Source: Microcaldota archaeon
GTDB lineage: Archaea; Micrarchaeota; Micrarchaeia; Micrarchaeales; Micrarchaeaceae
DNA length: 33,706 nucleotides
Direction of reading: 5' to 3'
Assembly: GCA_028867285.1 (NCBI GenBank)
Contig: JAGWGP010000003.1
Coordinates: 1-33,706 of the forward strand
The notes under the pieces were generated by a model. The model was not told where the DNA came from. It did not search any database and worked only from the letters and a program-made list of their open reading frames with translations. Positions 1 through 9,141 of this stretch are shown piece by piece. The translations under genes and the position numbers were made by a program. Position 1 is the first letter of the stretch; every line of letters starts with the position of its first letter.

Positions 1-95
1 AGATTCAGCCCGTCGGATGTCCTGAACTCGACAAGCCTGCCCTCAGGGAAATCCAAGCGCGGCATAAACCCAACAGGTTACACATCTCTGGGAAG

Positions 96-105
96 TTATA
101 TATAT
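96..105 (+). promoter_or_regulatory. TATA box (ttatatatat) for the 128-856 gene, near-leaderless spacing
   Basis: AT-rich box centred about 27 nt upstream of ATG at 128. Confidence 0.55.
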
Positions 106-127
106 TTCCTGCCGCCCAGTAGTGCCG

Positions 128-856
128 ATGTCCGGAGAGGAGACCAAGGCAACGGGGCACACTACAAGGCAGGCGCTCGCAAGGGCAGCGCACGTCTTCA
201 ACTTCAGGGCGGACGTAAGGAAGCTCAGGAGGCTTGAGGAGGAGAGGGTAGCCCTCATTGAGCAGTTGAGGGGCGGCACGGCGATGGTGGAGCGGGACCC
301 TGGCGCGCTGAAGAGGCTAACCTACCTCTTCAGGAAGGAGGACGCCATGAAGTGGTACCACAAGGCGATGGGCATCTCTGGCGACAAGTACGGCATAGCC
401 AACAGGTACATCAGGGAGATAAAGCAGGTAAGCGAGGAGGGAAAGCTCGGCCAGGCGCCCAACAGGACATTCGACAGGAGGGAGGCCGCGATAGACGAGA
501 TACTGAACGACATGGTGCGATACGTGGACAAGGCGAACAGGGAGTTCCACATATACTCAAAGCTCTTCGCGAAGGCGATGAGGATAAACGCGATCAAGTC
601 CAAGATACAGATGTCAATAGTGGGGGGCGTCTGGGTCGGATTGAGCCCGGTGGTGGCGACGGGAATAGCAGTCAGGATGGACCCCGCGGATTTCGCGAAC
701 ACGGATATCGGCATGCTCATCGGTTTCTCGGTTGGAGGGGCTCTGAGCGCGATAGGGTTATCAGCGGGCCTCTACTCGGCAAGGATCAGGAAGTTCGAGG
801 CTGCGGACAGGGAGCGGACGCAGAAGGATTCAGCCGGAGGAGACGGCGGCGCTTAG
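128..856 (+). CDS. Hypothetical membrane protein with coiled N-terminal region and two predicted C-terminal TM helices
   Basis: Long ORF; GTG at 122 or ATG at 128, ATG fits the TATA spacing; hydrophobic stretches IQMSIVGGVWVGLSPVVATGIAV and IGMLIGFSVGGALSAIGLSAGLYSA. Confidence 0.75.
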   Translation: MSGEETKATGHTTRQALARAAHVFNFRADVRKLRRLEEERVALIEQLRGGTAMVERDPGALKRLTYLFRKEDAMKWYHKAMGISGDKYGIANRYIREIKQVSEEGKLGQAPNRTFDRREAAIDEILNDMVRYVDKANREFHIYSKLFAKAMRINAIKSKIQMSIVGGVWVGLSPVVATGIAVRMDPADFANTDIGMLIGFSVGGALSAIGLSAGLYSARIRKFEAADRERTQKDSAGGDGGA

Positions 857-1885
857 CCGCTTCAGCGCAAGGTACTTGTCCTTTCCCTCGAGCCTCGCTT
901 GGTCTATTATCTGCTGCATCGATTCAACGACGTTGTCGTAGGTCTTCCTAGGGACGGGGAAGGGTATGCCGTCCTTCCCGCCAAGGTTGTAGGCGTACAT
1001 GACCGGGTCCCTGTAGGCAAGCTCCCTGTCGTAGATAAGAGATGCCACGAGTGCGAGCGACCTCACCGTGGCCCGGCCCATCCCCTTGACGAGCAGCAGC
1101 TCCCTGAAGTCCCGGGGGTCGAGCTCCGTCGCCCTCCGTATCGTGTCGATGGCACGCCTGCTCATGTCTATCCTAGGCACTATCTCGTGCCTTGATGGAT
1201 AAAGCGACTTGGATGCGACGCGCTCGTATTCCGAGAGCGCCTCCTTCATCCCCTCCCTCGCCCAGGAGTTCCTGGCGTATGTGAGGTCCATGCTGTTTAG
1301 CTTAAGCTTGGTCTGTATCCCCGTGTGGGGCTCGCTCGCGACGTCGTTGGCGTTGACGTTGTCGCTGAACCACTGGAACCTGATCGCGTTGCTGCTCTGC
1401 GGATGCATCGCCTGCTGGACCACTGCCCACTTCCTGTTCCTGGTGAAGATGAACGCGTGGTGGTAGATACCGATATCGTCGTAAACGAGTGCGGAGTCCA
1501 CCTTGGCCGCGAGCCTGCTCAGCTCCCTGAACCTCCCCTCCTCGGAGGAGACGTTGAGAAGCTCGGCGCCGGCGCCTATCTGCTCCGGGGTCTTCAGCCC
1601 CTCCTTGCCCTTCCCGCCTGCGATGAATATATCGGTGCTGCCGGCGAGCGCCTCCTTCAGCGCCCCCACCGTGACAGTGGTTGTGCCGCTGCTGTGCCAA
1701 TCGTAGCCGATCGTGCAGGCGAGCGCCTGGAACCAGTCCTTGTCGCTCAGGCGGCGCACCAGCTCGTCGGGCCCAAACTCGTCTATGATGACGTCCGATA
1801 TCGCCCTGCTCAGCCTCACCATTCTCCCGAATAGCCACTTCGGCGCGTGGCCGCCGTGAAGGGGAAGGACGGTCGCAGAGTGCAT
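830..1885 (-). CDS. DUF763 family protein
   Basis: N-terminus MHSATVLPLHGGHAPKWLFGRMVRLSRAI matches the recalled DUF763 signature; ATG at 1885 preferred over TTG at 1900 because a minus-strand TATA-like box lies about 25 nt upstream. Confidence 0.85.
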   Translation of the reverse strand: MHSATVLPLHGGHAPKWLFGRMVRLSRAISDVIIDEFGPDELVRRLSDKDWFQALACTIGYDWHSSGTTTVTVGALKEALAGSTDIFIAGGKGKEGLKTPEQIGAGAELLNVSSEEGRFRELSRLAAKVDSALVYDDIGIYHHAFIFTRNRKWAVVQQAMHPQSSNAIRFQWFSDNVNANDVASEPHTGIQTKLKLNSMDLTYARNSWAREGMKEALSEYERVASKSLYPSRHEIVPRIDMSRRAIDTIRRATELDPRDFRELLLVKGMGRATVRSLALVASLIYDRELAYRDPVMYAYNLGGKDGIPFPVPRKTYDNVVESMQQIIDQARLEGKDKYLALKRLSAAVSSG

Positions 1886-1902
1886 GATCCTGATGGTCAA
1901 CG

Positions 1903-1914
1903 AAAATAAATATG
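1903..1914 (-). promoter_or_regulatory. TATA-like box for the DUF763 gene
   Basis: Minus strand gcatatttatttt, about 24 nt upstream of ATG 1885. Confidence 0.4.
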
Positions 1915-1946
1915 CCAGGCGTGGAAAAGCGTATATCGCAGTAACG

Positions 1947-1954
1947 CATATATT
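1947..1954 (+). promoter_or_regulatory. TATA box (catatatt) for the 1976 gene, leaderless spacing
   Basis: Centred about 25 nt upstream of ATG 1976. Confidence 0.5.
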
Positions 1955-1975
1955 CCTTCAGGCCAGAGCAATAGC

Positions 1976-2227
1976 ATGGGCAGAGGAAAGGGCAAGACCG
2001 TGGGCCTGTCGGCGCTTGACCACGCGGCAGGGGAGCTGCAGTGGCTATCCGAGCATCCGAAGGAGGCCAAGGGCACGTCGATGAGGCAGGTGAGGAAGGA
2101 CATCGCCACGCTCACCAGGGGCGCGGCCCAGCAGGTATCGGGCATGTCCAAGGGCATAGCCCTGAGGGGAGGCAAGATGGTGGACCCCATGGGCCTCGGC
2201 AGCTCAGTTATAGACGAGATAGTCTAG
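1976..2227 (+). CDS. Small hypothetical protein (83 aa)
   Basis: ORF with upstream TATA box and local codon style; no family recognised. Confidence 0.65.
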   Translation: MGRGKGKTVGLSALDHAAGELQWLSEHPKEAKGTSMRQVRKDIATLTRGAAQQVSGMSKGIALRGGKMVDPMGLGSSVIDEIV

Positions 2228-2871
2228 CCGCGCAGTACCTTCCCGATCTCGTATATGTTGCTCAGCTTGTGGTCTATCCACGGCTCGGCGTAGCCTCCCT
2301 CCCCGCCCACGAGGACGGTTGTCATCCCAAGCTGCTTGGCTGGGAGCAGGAACTCCTTCTTGTCGTCGACGAACATGGTGCTCTGCGGGTCGTAGCCCGT
2401 GGCGGCGCCCGCGCGCAGGAAGGCACGGATGTCCGGCTTGGCGGCGAAGCCCATCTCCCTCGCGCCGATCACCTTCTCGAACCTGCCGCTGACGCCGAGC
2501 GTGGAGACGACCTTCCACGCATACTCCGAGTAGTTGTTGGTGAGTATCGACATCCGAGCATCGGTCGAGCCGAGGACAGACCTAAGCTTGGGGTCGGCGG
2601 CCACGCCGTTCCTCAGGAGGTCCACGCTCATGCAGGTGCCCCTCACGAACTCGTCGTAGGTTATGCCGTACTCTCTCTCGAAGAGGTAGGCCGAGTAGTC
2701 CACGCCGTACTTGCCGAACAGCCTGTTGCGCAGCGGCATCACCTCATCGGTAGGTATGCCGAGACGGGCCGAGGTGTACACCAGGAAGGCGGCCATCAGC
2801 GCCTGCCGGAGCTGGGCGTTGAGCCTGTACAGGGTCTCATCATTGTCGAACAGTATGTTTTTGACGGTCAT
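2224..2871 (-). CDS. HAD-superfamily hydrolase
   Basis: N-terminal ILFDNDETLY (DxDxT-like motif I), SILTNN motif II, and MFVDDKKEFLLPAKQLGMTTVLV motif IV region. Confidence 0.85.
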   Translation of the reverse strand: MTVKNILFDNDETLYRLNAQLRQALMAAFLVYTSARLGIPTDEVMPLRNRLFGKYGVDYSAYLFEREYGITYDEFVRGTCMSVDLLRNGVAADPKLRSVLGSTDARMSILTNNYSEYAWKVVSTLGVSGRFEKVIGAREMGFAAKPDIRAFLRAGAATGYDPQSTMFVDDKKEFLLPAKQLGMTTVLVGGEGGYAEPWIDHKLSNIYEIGKVLRG

Positions 2872-2946
2872 AGGTAATCACCATTGCTCTCTCCAGGCCT
2901 TGGGAAAAAACAAACGCAGGAAGGGACCGAGCGACAGCTCAGTCAT

Positions 2947-3090
2947 CCGATGCAAACCCCGGATGCGCCTGGCCCATGGGCATCGGGCATCAGACGGATC
3001 CTGAGACGTGATACCTATGGCGGCCCGAGGAGAAACCGGAGCGCATGCCGTCGGCTGGGAAAAGCCGTGCCTTAGCCGTTGCGCGTGCGC
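2947..3090. other. Structured intergenic segment (candidate ncRNA or long leader, strand unresolved)
   Basis: Stem CCGATGC(2947-2953)/GCATCGG(2980-2986); stem GCGCATGC(3041-3048)/GCGTGCGC(3083-3090) with one G-U; inner hairpin CGGCT(3052-3056)-gggaaa-AGCCG(3063-3067). Confidence 0.35.
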
Positions 3091-3179
3091 CAGTCATGTT
3101 CCAGACCTCATAAGTAATGGGTTAGTGGGGAAGGACGTATAAAAGCGTTGTGTGCGAAAACCGCATTGCGCGCCGGAAG

Positions 3180-4505
3180 CTACAGAGTCCTCAGCGCGTC
3201 TATGGGCTCCAGCTTCGACGCGCGCCACGCGGGATAGACGCCGGCGACCACGCTCACGAGCATCGCCACAGCTATCGCCTCGATTATCGTGGAGAGCGGG
3301 AACACGGGGCTGAAGGAGATGGAGCTCGATGAGGAGCTGCTCCCGCCCCCGAAGCCACCGCCGCTACCGCCCCCGCCGCCGAACTGCGCGTTGCCACCTC
3401 CGCCCCGCCCGCCGCCTCCGCCAGAGGTGGTTGCTGCGCCGGAACCTGCGCCGCCGGAGCCGTTGGACCCTGCGCTTAGGACTGTGGAGAGGCCGTAGGC
3501 CCCGCCCGCGCCGACGGCTATGCCGGCTATCCCGCCAATGAGCCCGATCAGCAGCGCCTGTATCAGGAATATCATGAGTATGTGCCTGTTCTTGAAGCCC
3601 ACCGACTTGAGTATGCCGATCTCATGGGTCCTCTCATAGACGGCGATGAGCATTATGTTCATTATCCCGATGGCAGCGACTACAAGGGAGACCCCCGCTA
3701 TGACGGCGAACAGGAGGGTTATCGAGCCGAGTATCGATGATGTGGTCTGTATCAGCGCGGCAGTGGTGGTGATCCTTGCGCTGTTGCCGTAGATGTTGGA
3801 TATCAGCGCGGCGGTGGAGTTGACCGTGGTGGTGTTGGAGGCAAGGACCAGCATCATGTTGAAGGATGACTTGTGGAGCAGCAGCTCGGCCGCAGACAGG
3901 GACATCATTACGCCGGTGTCTATGGGGATTATGAAGCCGCCATGGGCCTGCAGGATACCGGCGATCGGGATGCCGATGGATGTGCTGCCCTTCCCCTCGA
4001 GCTTCAGGGTCGCGGTCTGTCCGACTATCACCGACTGCGCGCCTGAGCCGGAGGCGGGAAACGCTACGGTGTGGCCGACCACCGCGATCGGCGCTATGGT
4101 GTCCTGGTATATAGTTCCCTGGTACATGCTCACGTTGCCGCCAAGGAGCTGCTTCAGCCCCTGCGTGGTGGTGCCTATCAGCGTCACTGAGGAGTTCTGG
4201 CCGCCCGAGGACAGGCTTCCGCTGCCGGTCAGCAGGGGCGTCACGCTGGCCACGTTGGGAAGGCCGGAGACCCTGGCGGAGTCTGCGACCGTGAATCCCA
4301 CGGGACCCACAGAGGAGACTATTATCGAGGTGGGGCCAAGTGAATTAAGGGAGGCGCTTATGCTCTGGCTCAACCCAGCGGTGACCGATGTCAGCCCTAT
4401 TATCGCGGCCACGCCTATCATCACCATGACAACGGTGAGGGCGGTCCTTACCTTCTTCTCGCTCAGGTCCCTGTAGCTCAGCCAGAAGATGTCTTGTATC
4501 TCCAT
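3180..4505 (-). CDS. ABC transporter permease, MacB/FtsX-like
   Basis: N-terminal TM, large extracellular domain, three C-terminal TM helices, AAIGIMNIMLIAVYERTHEIGILKSVGFKNRHILMIFLIQALLIGLIGG motif and PAWRASKLEPIDALRTL C-terminus. Confidence 0.92.
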   Translation of the reverse strand: MEIQDIFWLSYRDLSEKKVRTALTVVMVMIGVAAIIGLTSVTAGLSQSISASLNSLGPTSIIVSSVGPVGFTVADSARVSGLPNVASVTPLLTGSGSLSSGGQNSSVTLIGTTTQGLKQLLGGNVSMYQGTIYQDTIAPIAVVGHTVAFPASGSGAQSVIVGQTATLKLEGKGSTSIGIPIAGILQAHGGFIIPIDTGVMMSLSAAELLLHKSSFNMMLVLASNTTTVNSTAALISNIYGNSARITTTAALIQTTSSILGSITLLFAVIAGVSLVVAAIGIMNIMLIAVYERTHEIGILKSVGFKNRHILMIFLIQALLIGLIGGIAGIAVGAGGAYGLSTVLSAGSNGSGGAGSGAATTSGGGGGRGGGGNAQFGGGGGSGGGFGGGSSSSSSSISFSPVFPLSTIIEAIAVAMLVSVVAGVYPAWRASKLEPIDALRTL

Positions 4506-4514
4506 CCCTAATCC

Positions 4515-5768
4515 TCACTTCTTGTGCTGGCGCGTCTTCTTCTTCTCCCTGTAGAGGAGGAAGCCGAGCACCATTATGATCACAACAAGGAGGAGCAAGA
4601 TTATGCCAGAGCCCCCAGTCGAGTGCCTTGCGTACGTGGACGCGCCTATCGCGTTGGCGCTTGCGAAGCCCGTGCCCAACGTTACGGGCACGTCTATCAC
4701 GGTGCTCAGGTTCTGCCTCAGGCTGTTGAGGTAGTTGACCCTCACGGGTATCACGTACGCGCCCGCCTTGGTCCCTGCCCCGGAGGTCAGGGTCAGCGTT
4801 ACCGGAGTCTGGCTGTCTGTGGCCATGTCGCCGACGAACACGGTGTTGGAGCCGTAGGCTGAGAATCCGCTTGGCGGCAACGGGGTGGCAGTGACCGCGG
4901 ATGCGCCCGCAGTGCCCACGTCAGTCAGCACGAACGATATCGAGAATATGCCGCCAGGCGTGGGCGTGGTCGGCGAGAGCGTGGTGCTGGAGGGCGTTAT
5001 GTTTATTATCCCTGTCGAGAGCACGGTCGGATTGTAGGATATCTGCTCGGGCACTATCCCGTTGTAGAGGTTTATGGTCATGTTGATCGGAAACGACTGG
5101 GTCGCGTTCTTGAAGACGAAGACGCTCTGGGTCAGGTTGAGAGATCCCATCGGCCCTATGGCGCCGACGCCCACCGGCTGTATCCCGAGGAAGGTGCCGT
5201 CCGAGCTTGGCATCGCGGACTTGATGGATATGTAGTTGAGCGTGGTGTTGCCGGCGTTCGACAGCATGAGCGTCACGTTCTGTATCTTGCCGGATGTCAG
5301 CACGCCGGGGAGTATGCCGACCTTGAGCGCGCTTGGGCAGGTCTCGGTGCCGAAGCTTATGTTCCTGACCTCGCTGTCGCTGTAGAGCTGGTCGAAGTCG
5401 TAGTTTATGCTTACCCCGGTAGAGATGAGCGAGGATGCGTTGAGGCTCACGAATATTGGAAGTATGATGGTCCTGGAGCTGTTGGCGCTGACGTTTATTG
5501 TGCCGCTGGTCGTGCCGTTGCCGAACGAGTATATGTTCTTGGAGTTTATCCCGAGAAGTACGCCCTGCATCTGCGCAGAGCCCGGCGGCGATGTCACGGT
5601 TATCGGCAGCTGGTTCACCTGGCCCTTGCAAAGTGTGAGCACGTTGGTGCTGAGCTGGAAGTTCGGAGGGTTGGGTATCGGTGTGGGGCCGCTGGTTCCC
5701 GCAAACGCGAGCAACGGGGCCAGTGTTGCCGTCAGCAACGCCATCAACAACATTGTGTTCGAGTTCAT
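4515..5768 (-). CDS. Secreted, C-terminally membrane-anchored protein with beta-rich (COG1361/CARDB-like) ectodomain
   Basis: Signal peptide MNSNTMLLMALLTATLAPLLAFA, Ser/Thr/Asn-rich ectodomain, C-terminal TM plus basic tail LLLLVVIIMVLGFLLYREKKKTRQHKK; ATG at 5768 overlaps the TGA of the upstream ATPase gene. Confidence 0.8.
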   Translation of the reverse strand: MNSNTMLLMALLTATLAPLLAFAGTSGPTPIPNPPNFQLSTNVLTLCKGQVNQLPITVTSPPGSAQMQGVLLGINSKNIYSFGNGTTSGTINVSANSSRTIILPIFVSLNASSLISTGVSINYDFDQLYSDSEVRNISFGTETCPSALKVGILPGVLTSGKIQNVTLMLSNAGNTTLNYISIKSAMPSSDGTFLGIQPVGVGAIGPMGSLNLTQSVFVFKNATQSFPINMTINLYNGIVPEQISYNPTVLSTGIINITPSSTTLSPTTPTPGGIFSISFVLTDVGTAGASAVTATPLPPSGFSAYGSNTVFVGDMATDSQTPVTLTLTSGAGTKAGAYVIPVRVNYLNSLRQNLSTVIDVPVTLGTGFASANAIGASTYARHSTGGSGIILLLLVVIIMVLGFLLYREKKKTRQHKK

Positions 5769-6457
5769 CTCATTACCTGGTTCTTGAATATCCTGCCGTC
5801 CCTTATGTGTATGACGCGGTCGCAAGACCTTGTGAGCTCGGGGTTGTGCGTGACCATCACGACCGTCACCCTCCGCTTCCTGCTTATCTCCTTGAAGAGC
5901 CTCATCACGTCCTCGCCGGACTTCGTGTCGAGGTTGCCGGTGGGCTCGTCCGCGAGCACCAGCGCGGGGTTGTTGACCAGTGCGCGAGCGACCGCGACCC
6001 TCTGCTGCTGGCCGCCGCTAAGCTGGGTGGGCTTGACGTTCAGCTTCTCCCCAAGGCCAAGCTGCGATAGCATGCTGTCGGCCCGCTCCCTCCTCTCGGA
6101 TGCGGGTATGCGGTTGACCATCAGCGGCAGCTCCACGTTCATCTCGGCGGTGAGGCCGTTGACCAGGTTGTAGGCCTGGAATATGAAGCCGAGCTTCTGG
6201 TTCCTGAACTCGGCGAGCCTGTCGCCGTCCATCTTGGAGGTTGCCACGCCGTCTATGAAGAGCTCGCCGGAGGAGGGCTTGTCTATAGTGCCGAGTATGT
6301 TCATCAGCGTGGACTTTCCGCTTCCCGACGGCCCCACGATGGCGACGAACTCCCCCTTCTTGAGAGAGAAGGATATGTCGCTGAGGGCGTCCACCTCCAC
6401 GGACTCGGACCTGTAGACCTTGGAGATCCTGTTCACCCTCACCGAGTAATCGGCCAT
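5765..6457 (-). CDS. ABC transporter ATP-binding protein (LolD/MacB family)
   Basis: Walker A GPSGSGKST, Q-loop FIFQAYNLV, signature LSGGQQQRVAVARAL, Walker B ALVLADEPTGNLD, H-loop VTHNPEL; start set at MADYSVRV by TATA spacing. Confidence 0.96.
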   Translation of the reverse strand: MADYSVRVNRISKVYRSESVEVDALSDISFSLKKGEFVAIVGPSGSGKSTLMNILGTIDKPSSGELFIDGVATSKMDGDRLAEFRNQKLGFIFQAYNLVNGLTAEMNVELPLMVNRIPASERRERADSMLSQLGLGEKLNVKPTQLSGGQQQRVAVARALVNNPALVLADEPTGNLDTKSGEDVMRLFKEISRKRRVTVVMVTHNPELTRSCDRVIHIRDGRIFKNQVMR

Positions 6458-6478
6458 ATTGCTATAAGCAAAGCCACG

Positions 6479-6488
6479 ATTAAATACG
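6479..6488 (-). promoter_or_regulatory. TATA box for the ABC operon, leaderless spacing
   Basis: Minus strand cgtatttaat about 27 nt upstream of ATG 6457. Confidence 0.5.
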
Positions 6489-6550
6489 TTCGCACTCGTT
6501 TGCGGCATCAGCAGGAGAGAGGGCAATCAGTTTTATAATCTCCGCAGTCA

Positions 6551-6560
6551 TTATATTATA
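6551..6560 (+). promoter_or_regulatory. TATA box (ttatattata) for gltX
   Basis: About 27 nt upstream of ATG 6583. Confidence 0.55.
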
Positions 6561-6582
6561 ATTGGGACTCGGCGGTATCAAA

Positions 6583-8295
6583 ATGGCAACCGGATTGGAC
6601 GCAGTTATCAGGAAATATGCGGTCAAGAACGCGATCGACTACGGCAAGGCCAGCCCGGGCTCGGTCTTGGGAAGGGTGCTGGGCAGCCACCCCGAGGCTA
6701 AGGCAGACATGAAGGCGCTCAACTCGGCGATAGCGAGGACGATAGAGGAGGTCAATAAGCTGGACAGGGCGGCGCTGGAGGCCGAGTACTCGGAACATCA
6801 GGAGGAATTCGACAAGCTCGAGAAGAAGAAGGCCGACGAATCGGTGCCCAAGTTCGTGTTGGAGGGCGCGGTGAAGGGGGATTTCGCCACCAGGTACGCG
6901 CCCGCGCCCAACGGTTACATGCACCTCGGCCACGCTAAGGCGGCGCTGATGGCGAGCGAGTTCGCGCGCATCTACGACGGCAAGATATTCCTCTACTTCG
7001 ACGACACAAACCCTGAGAAGGACAGGCAGGAGTACGTGGACGCGATGAAGAGGGACCTCGCCTGGCTTGGGATCAAGTTCGACCACGAGTACTACGCAAG
7101 CGACAACGTGGAGAAGGTCTACGATGCGACGAGGGAACTGATCGCAAAGGGAAGGGCCTACGTCTGCGAATGCGAAGCGGAAGGGATGAGCAAGGACAGG
7201 TACGAGGGGAGGGAGTGCGAGCACAGGAGCAGGAGCGCGAAGGAGAACGAGGAGCTGTTCGCAAGGATGCTGAACCACAAGATAGAGGAGGGAGGGGCCA
7301 TAGTCAGGTTCAAGGGGGACATGGCGTCGCAGAACACCGCTATGAGGGACCCGACCATCCTCAGGATAAAGAACGACGCCCACTACAGGCAGGGCACGAA
7401 GTACAGCGTATGGCCCACCTACGACATAAACACGCCGATAATGGACTCGCTGCACGGTGTGACGGACGTGATAAGGAGCAAGGAGTTCGAGCTCAGGGAC
7501 GAGCTGGCGGCGGCGATACTCGACGCGATGGGAATGAGGAGGCCGAGGATACACTCCGAGTCGAGGCTAGTGATAAAGAACAACGTGACCCACAAGAGGG
7601 AGCTGAACAAGCTGATAGAGGAGAACATCCTCACGGGATGGGACGACCCTAGGCTGGTCACCATATCCGCGCTCAGGAGGAGGGGCATAAGGCCCGAGGC
7701 GATCAGGGAGTTCGTGCTGAGGTTCGGCATGAGCAAGACGGACAGCAAGGTTGGGATAGAGATGCTGCTTGCGGAGAACAGGAAGGTGGTGGATGCAACG
7801 GCAAGGAGGATCTACTACGTAGAGGACCCGGTCAGGCTCGATATCGATGGATTCGAGGGCAGGCTGGTGGAGCTCAAGCTGCACCCGACAGCCGACCTGG
7901 GAAGCAGGGATTACAGGGTGAACGGAACTGTCTATGTCAGCAAAAGGGACGCCGACGCCATGAAGGAGGGAATCCAGGTGAGGCTGAAGAACCTGGCCGA
8001 TGTCGAGATAACCGGCAGGGGCAAGGCAATCAGCGCCAAGCTCTCGCGCGGCGAACAGGGGGGAATTGTGCAGTGGGTGCCTGCCGATGACCATCTCGAG
8101 TGCACGATAATGGTGCCGGAGAACCCGCTCGATGACGAGGGCAAGCTCAGGAGCGACAGCATGAAGACAAGCAGCGGCTATGTTGAGGGCTATGCGAAGA
8201 CGCTCAAGAAGGGAGACGTAGTGCAGTTCGAGAGGTTCGGCTTCTGCGTGCTGGACAGCGAGAGGCCGATGCGGTTCATATTCATATCAAACTAG
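6583..8295 (+). CDS. gltX: Glutamyl-tRNA synthetase, archaeal type
   Basis: FATRYAPAPNGYMHLGHAKAAL HIGH region, FLYFDDTNPEKD, SKTDSKVGIE KMSK-region equivalent, archaeal C-terminal beta-barrel domain. Confidence 0.95.
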   Translation: MATGLDAVIRKYAVKNAIDYGKASPGSVLGRVLGSHPEAKADMKALNSAIARTIEEVNKLDRAALEAEYSEHQEEFDKLEKKKADESVPKFVLEGAVKGDFATRYAPAPNGYMHLGHAKAALMASEFARIYDGKIFLYFDDTNPEKDRQEYVDAMKRDLAWLGIKFDHEYYASDNVEKVYDATRELIAKGRAYVCECEAEGMSKDRYEGRECEHRSRSAKENEELFARMLNHKIEEGGAIVRFKGDMASQNTAMRDPTILRIKNDAHYRQGTKYSVWPTYDINTPIMDSLHGVTDVIRSKEFELRDELAAAILDAMGMRRPRIHSESRLVIKNNVTHKRELNKLIEENILTGWDDPRLVTISALRRRGIRPEAIREFVLRFGMSKTDSKVGIEMLLAENRKVVDATARRIYYVEDPVRLDIDGFEGRLVELKLHPTADLGSRDYRVNGTVYVSKRDADAMKEGIQVRLKNLADVEITGRGKAISAKLSRGEQGGIVQWVPADDHLECTIMVPENPLDDEGKLRSDSMKTSSGYVEGYAKTLKKGDVVQFERFGFCVLDSERPMRFIFISN

Positions 8296-8306
8296 TTGGG
8301 GAGAAG

Positions 8307-9140
8307 ATGAGGCCTCTTGTCGGGATGGCGGTTTCGTCCGCAGTCAGCATAGACATGTCAATAGACAGGGCAGAGCAGTTTGGATGCACCACGATGCAGA
8401 CCTTCGTGAGCAGCCCCATGATATGGAAGGTCAAGAGCCTTGGGGAGAGGGAGGCAAGGGCGTTCGCCGAGAAGGCGAGGGCGAAGGGGATAAGCCCGAC
8501 GGTGATACACATGCCCTATCTCGCGAACTTCGCCTCGCCCAACAAGGCGATATACGAGAGGTCAAAGGAGACGCTGCGGCTCAACATAGAGAGGTGCAAC
8601 CAGATAGGCGCCGACTACCTAGTGCTGCATCTTGGCAGCGACATGGGACAGGGAAAGGACCAGGGGATACAGAGGGTGGTCGATGCGGTATCGGAGTGCA
8701 TCGACAAGACTGAGGGCAAGCTCCTGCTTGAGAACCAGGCGGGGAGCGCCAACAGCGTGGGCTCGGACCTCAAGGACCTGCACACGATATACGAGGGGAT
8801 AGCGAGCAAGAGGGCGGGTTACTGCATAGACACGTGCCACGCGTTCGCGGCGGGGTATGACATAAGGAAGGGGGAGGTCATGGAACGGATGTCCGGGGAG
8901 ATAGACCTGGGCCAGGCCCATGTGATACACGTCAACGACTCCAAGTTCGACCTCGGCTCGGGCAGGGACAGGCACGCCAGGCTGGGCGAGGGATACATCG
9001 GCATAGATGGATTCAGGAGCTTCATAGGGTTCGGGGAGATGAGAAGGAAGGCGCTGATACTCGAGACCCCGACAGACAGGGAGAGCGACGAGCCGATAGC
9101 GGAGGTCAACAAGCTCAGGGAACTCGCATCCGGTAGATGA
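8307..9140 (+). CDS. nfo: Deoxyribonuclease IV (AP endonuclease, Nfo family)
   Basis: Motifs VIHMPYLANFASPN, LVLHLGS, LLENQAGSANSVGS, YCIDTCHAFAAGYD, HVNDSKFDLGSGRDRHARLGEGYIG, LILETP. Confidence 0.95.
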   Translation: MRPLVGMAVSSAVSIDMSIDRAEQFGCTTMQTFVSSPMIWKVKSLGEREARAFAEKARAKGISPTVIHMPYLANFASPNKAIYERSKETLRLNIERCNQIGADYLVLHLGSDMGQGKDQGIQRVVDAVSECIDKTEGKLLLENQAGSANSVGSDLKDLHTIYEGIASKRAGYCIDTCHAFAAGYDIRKGEVMERMSGEIDLGQAHVIHVNDSKFDLGSGRDRHARLGEGYIGIDGFRSFIGFGEMRRKALILETPTDRESDEPIAEVNKLRELASGR

Positions 9141-9141
9141 G

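Noticed and set aside
2041-2877. 278-aa plus-strand ORF
   Set aside because: Overlaps the 1976 gene in another frame and runs antisense to the HAD hydrolase, whose motifs are clear
2872-3179. RNase P RNA or SRP RNA in the structured gap
   Set aside because: I could not find the conserved RNase P core boxes or the SRP helix-8 GGAAGG/GGAG...AGCAGC motif on either strand by eye; left as unidentified structure
6556-7554. 332-aa minus-strand ORF
   Set aside because: Antisense to gltX, compositionally biased, no domain motif
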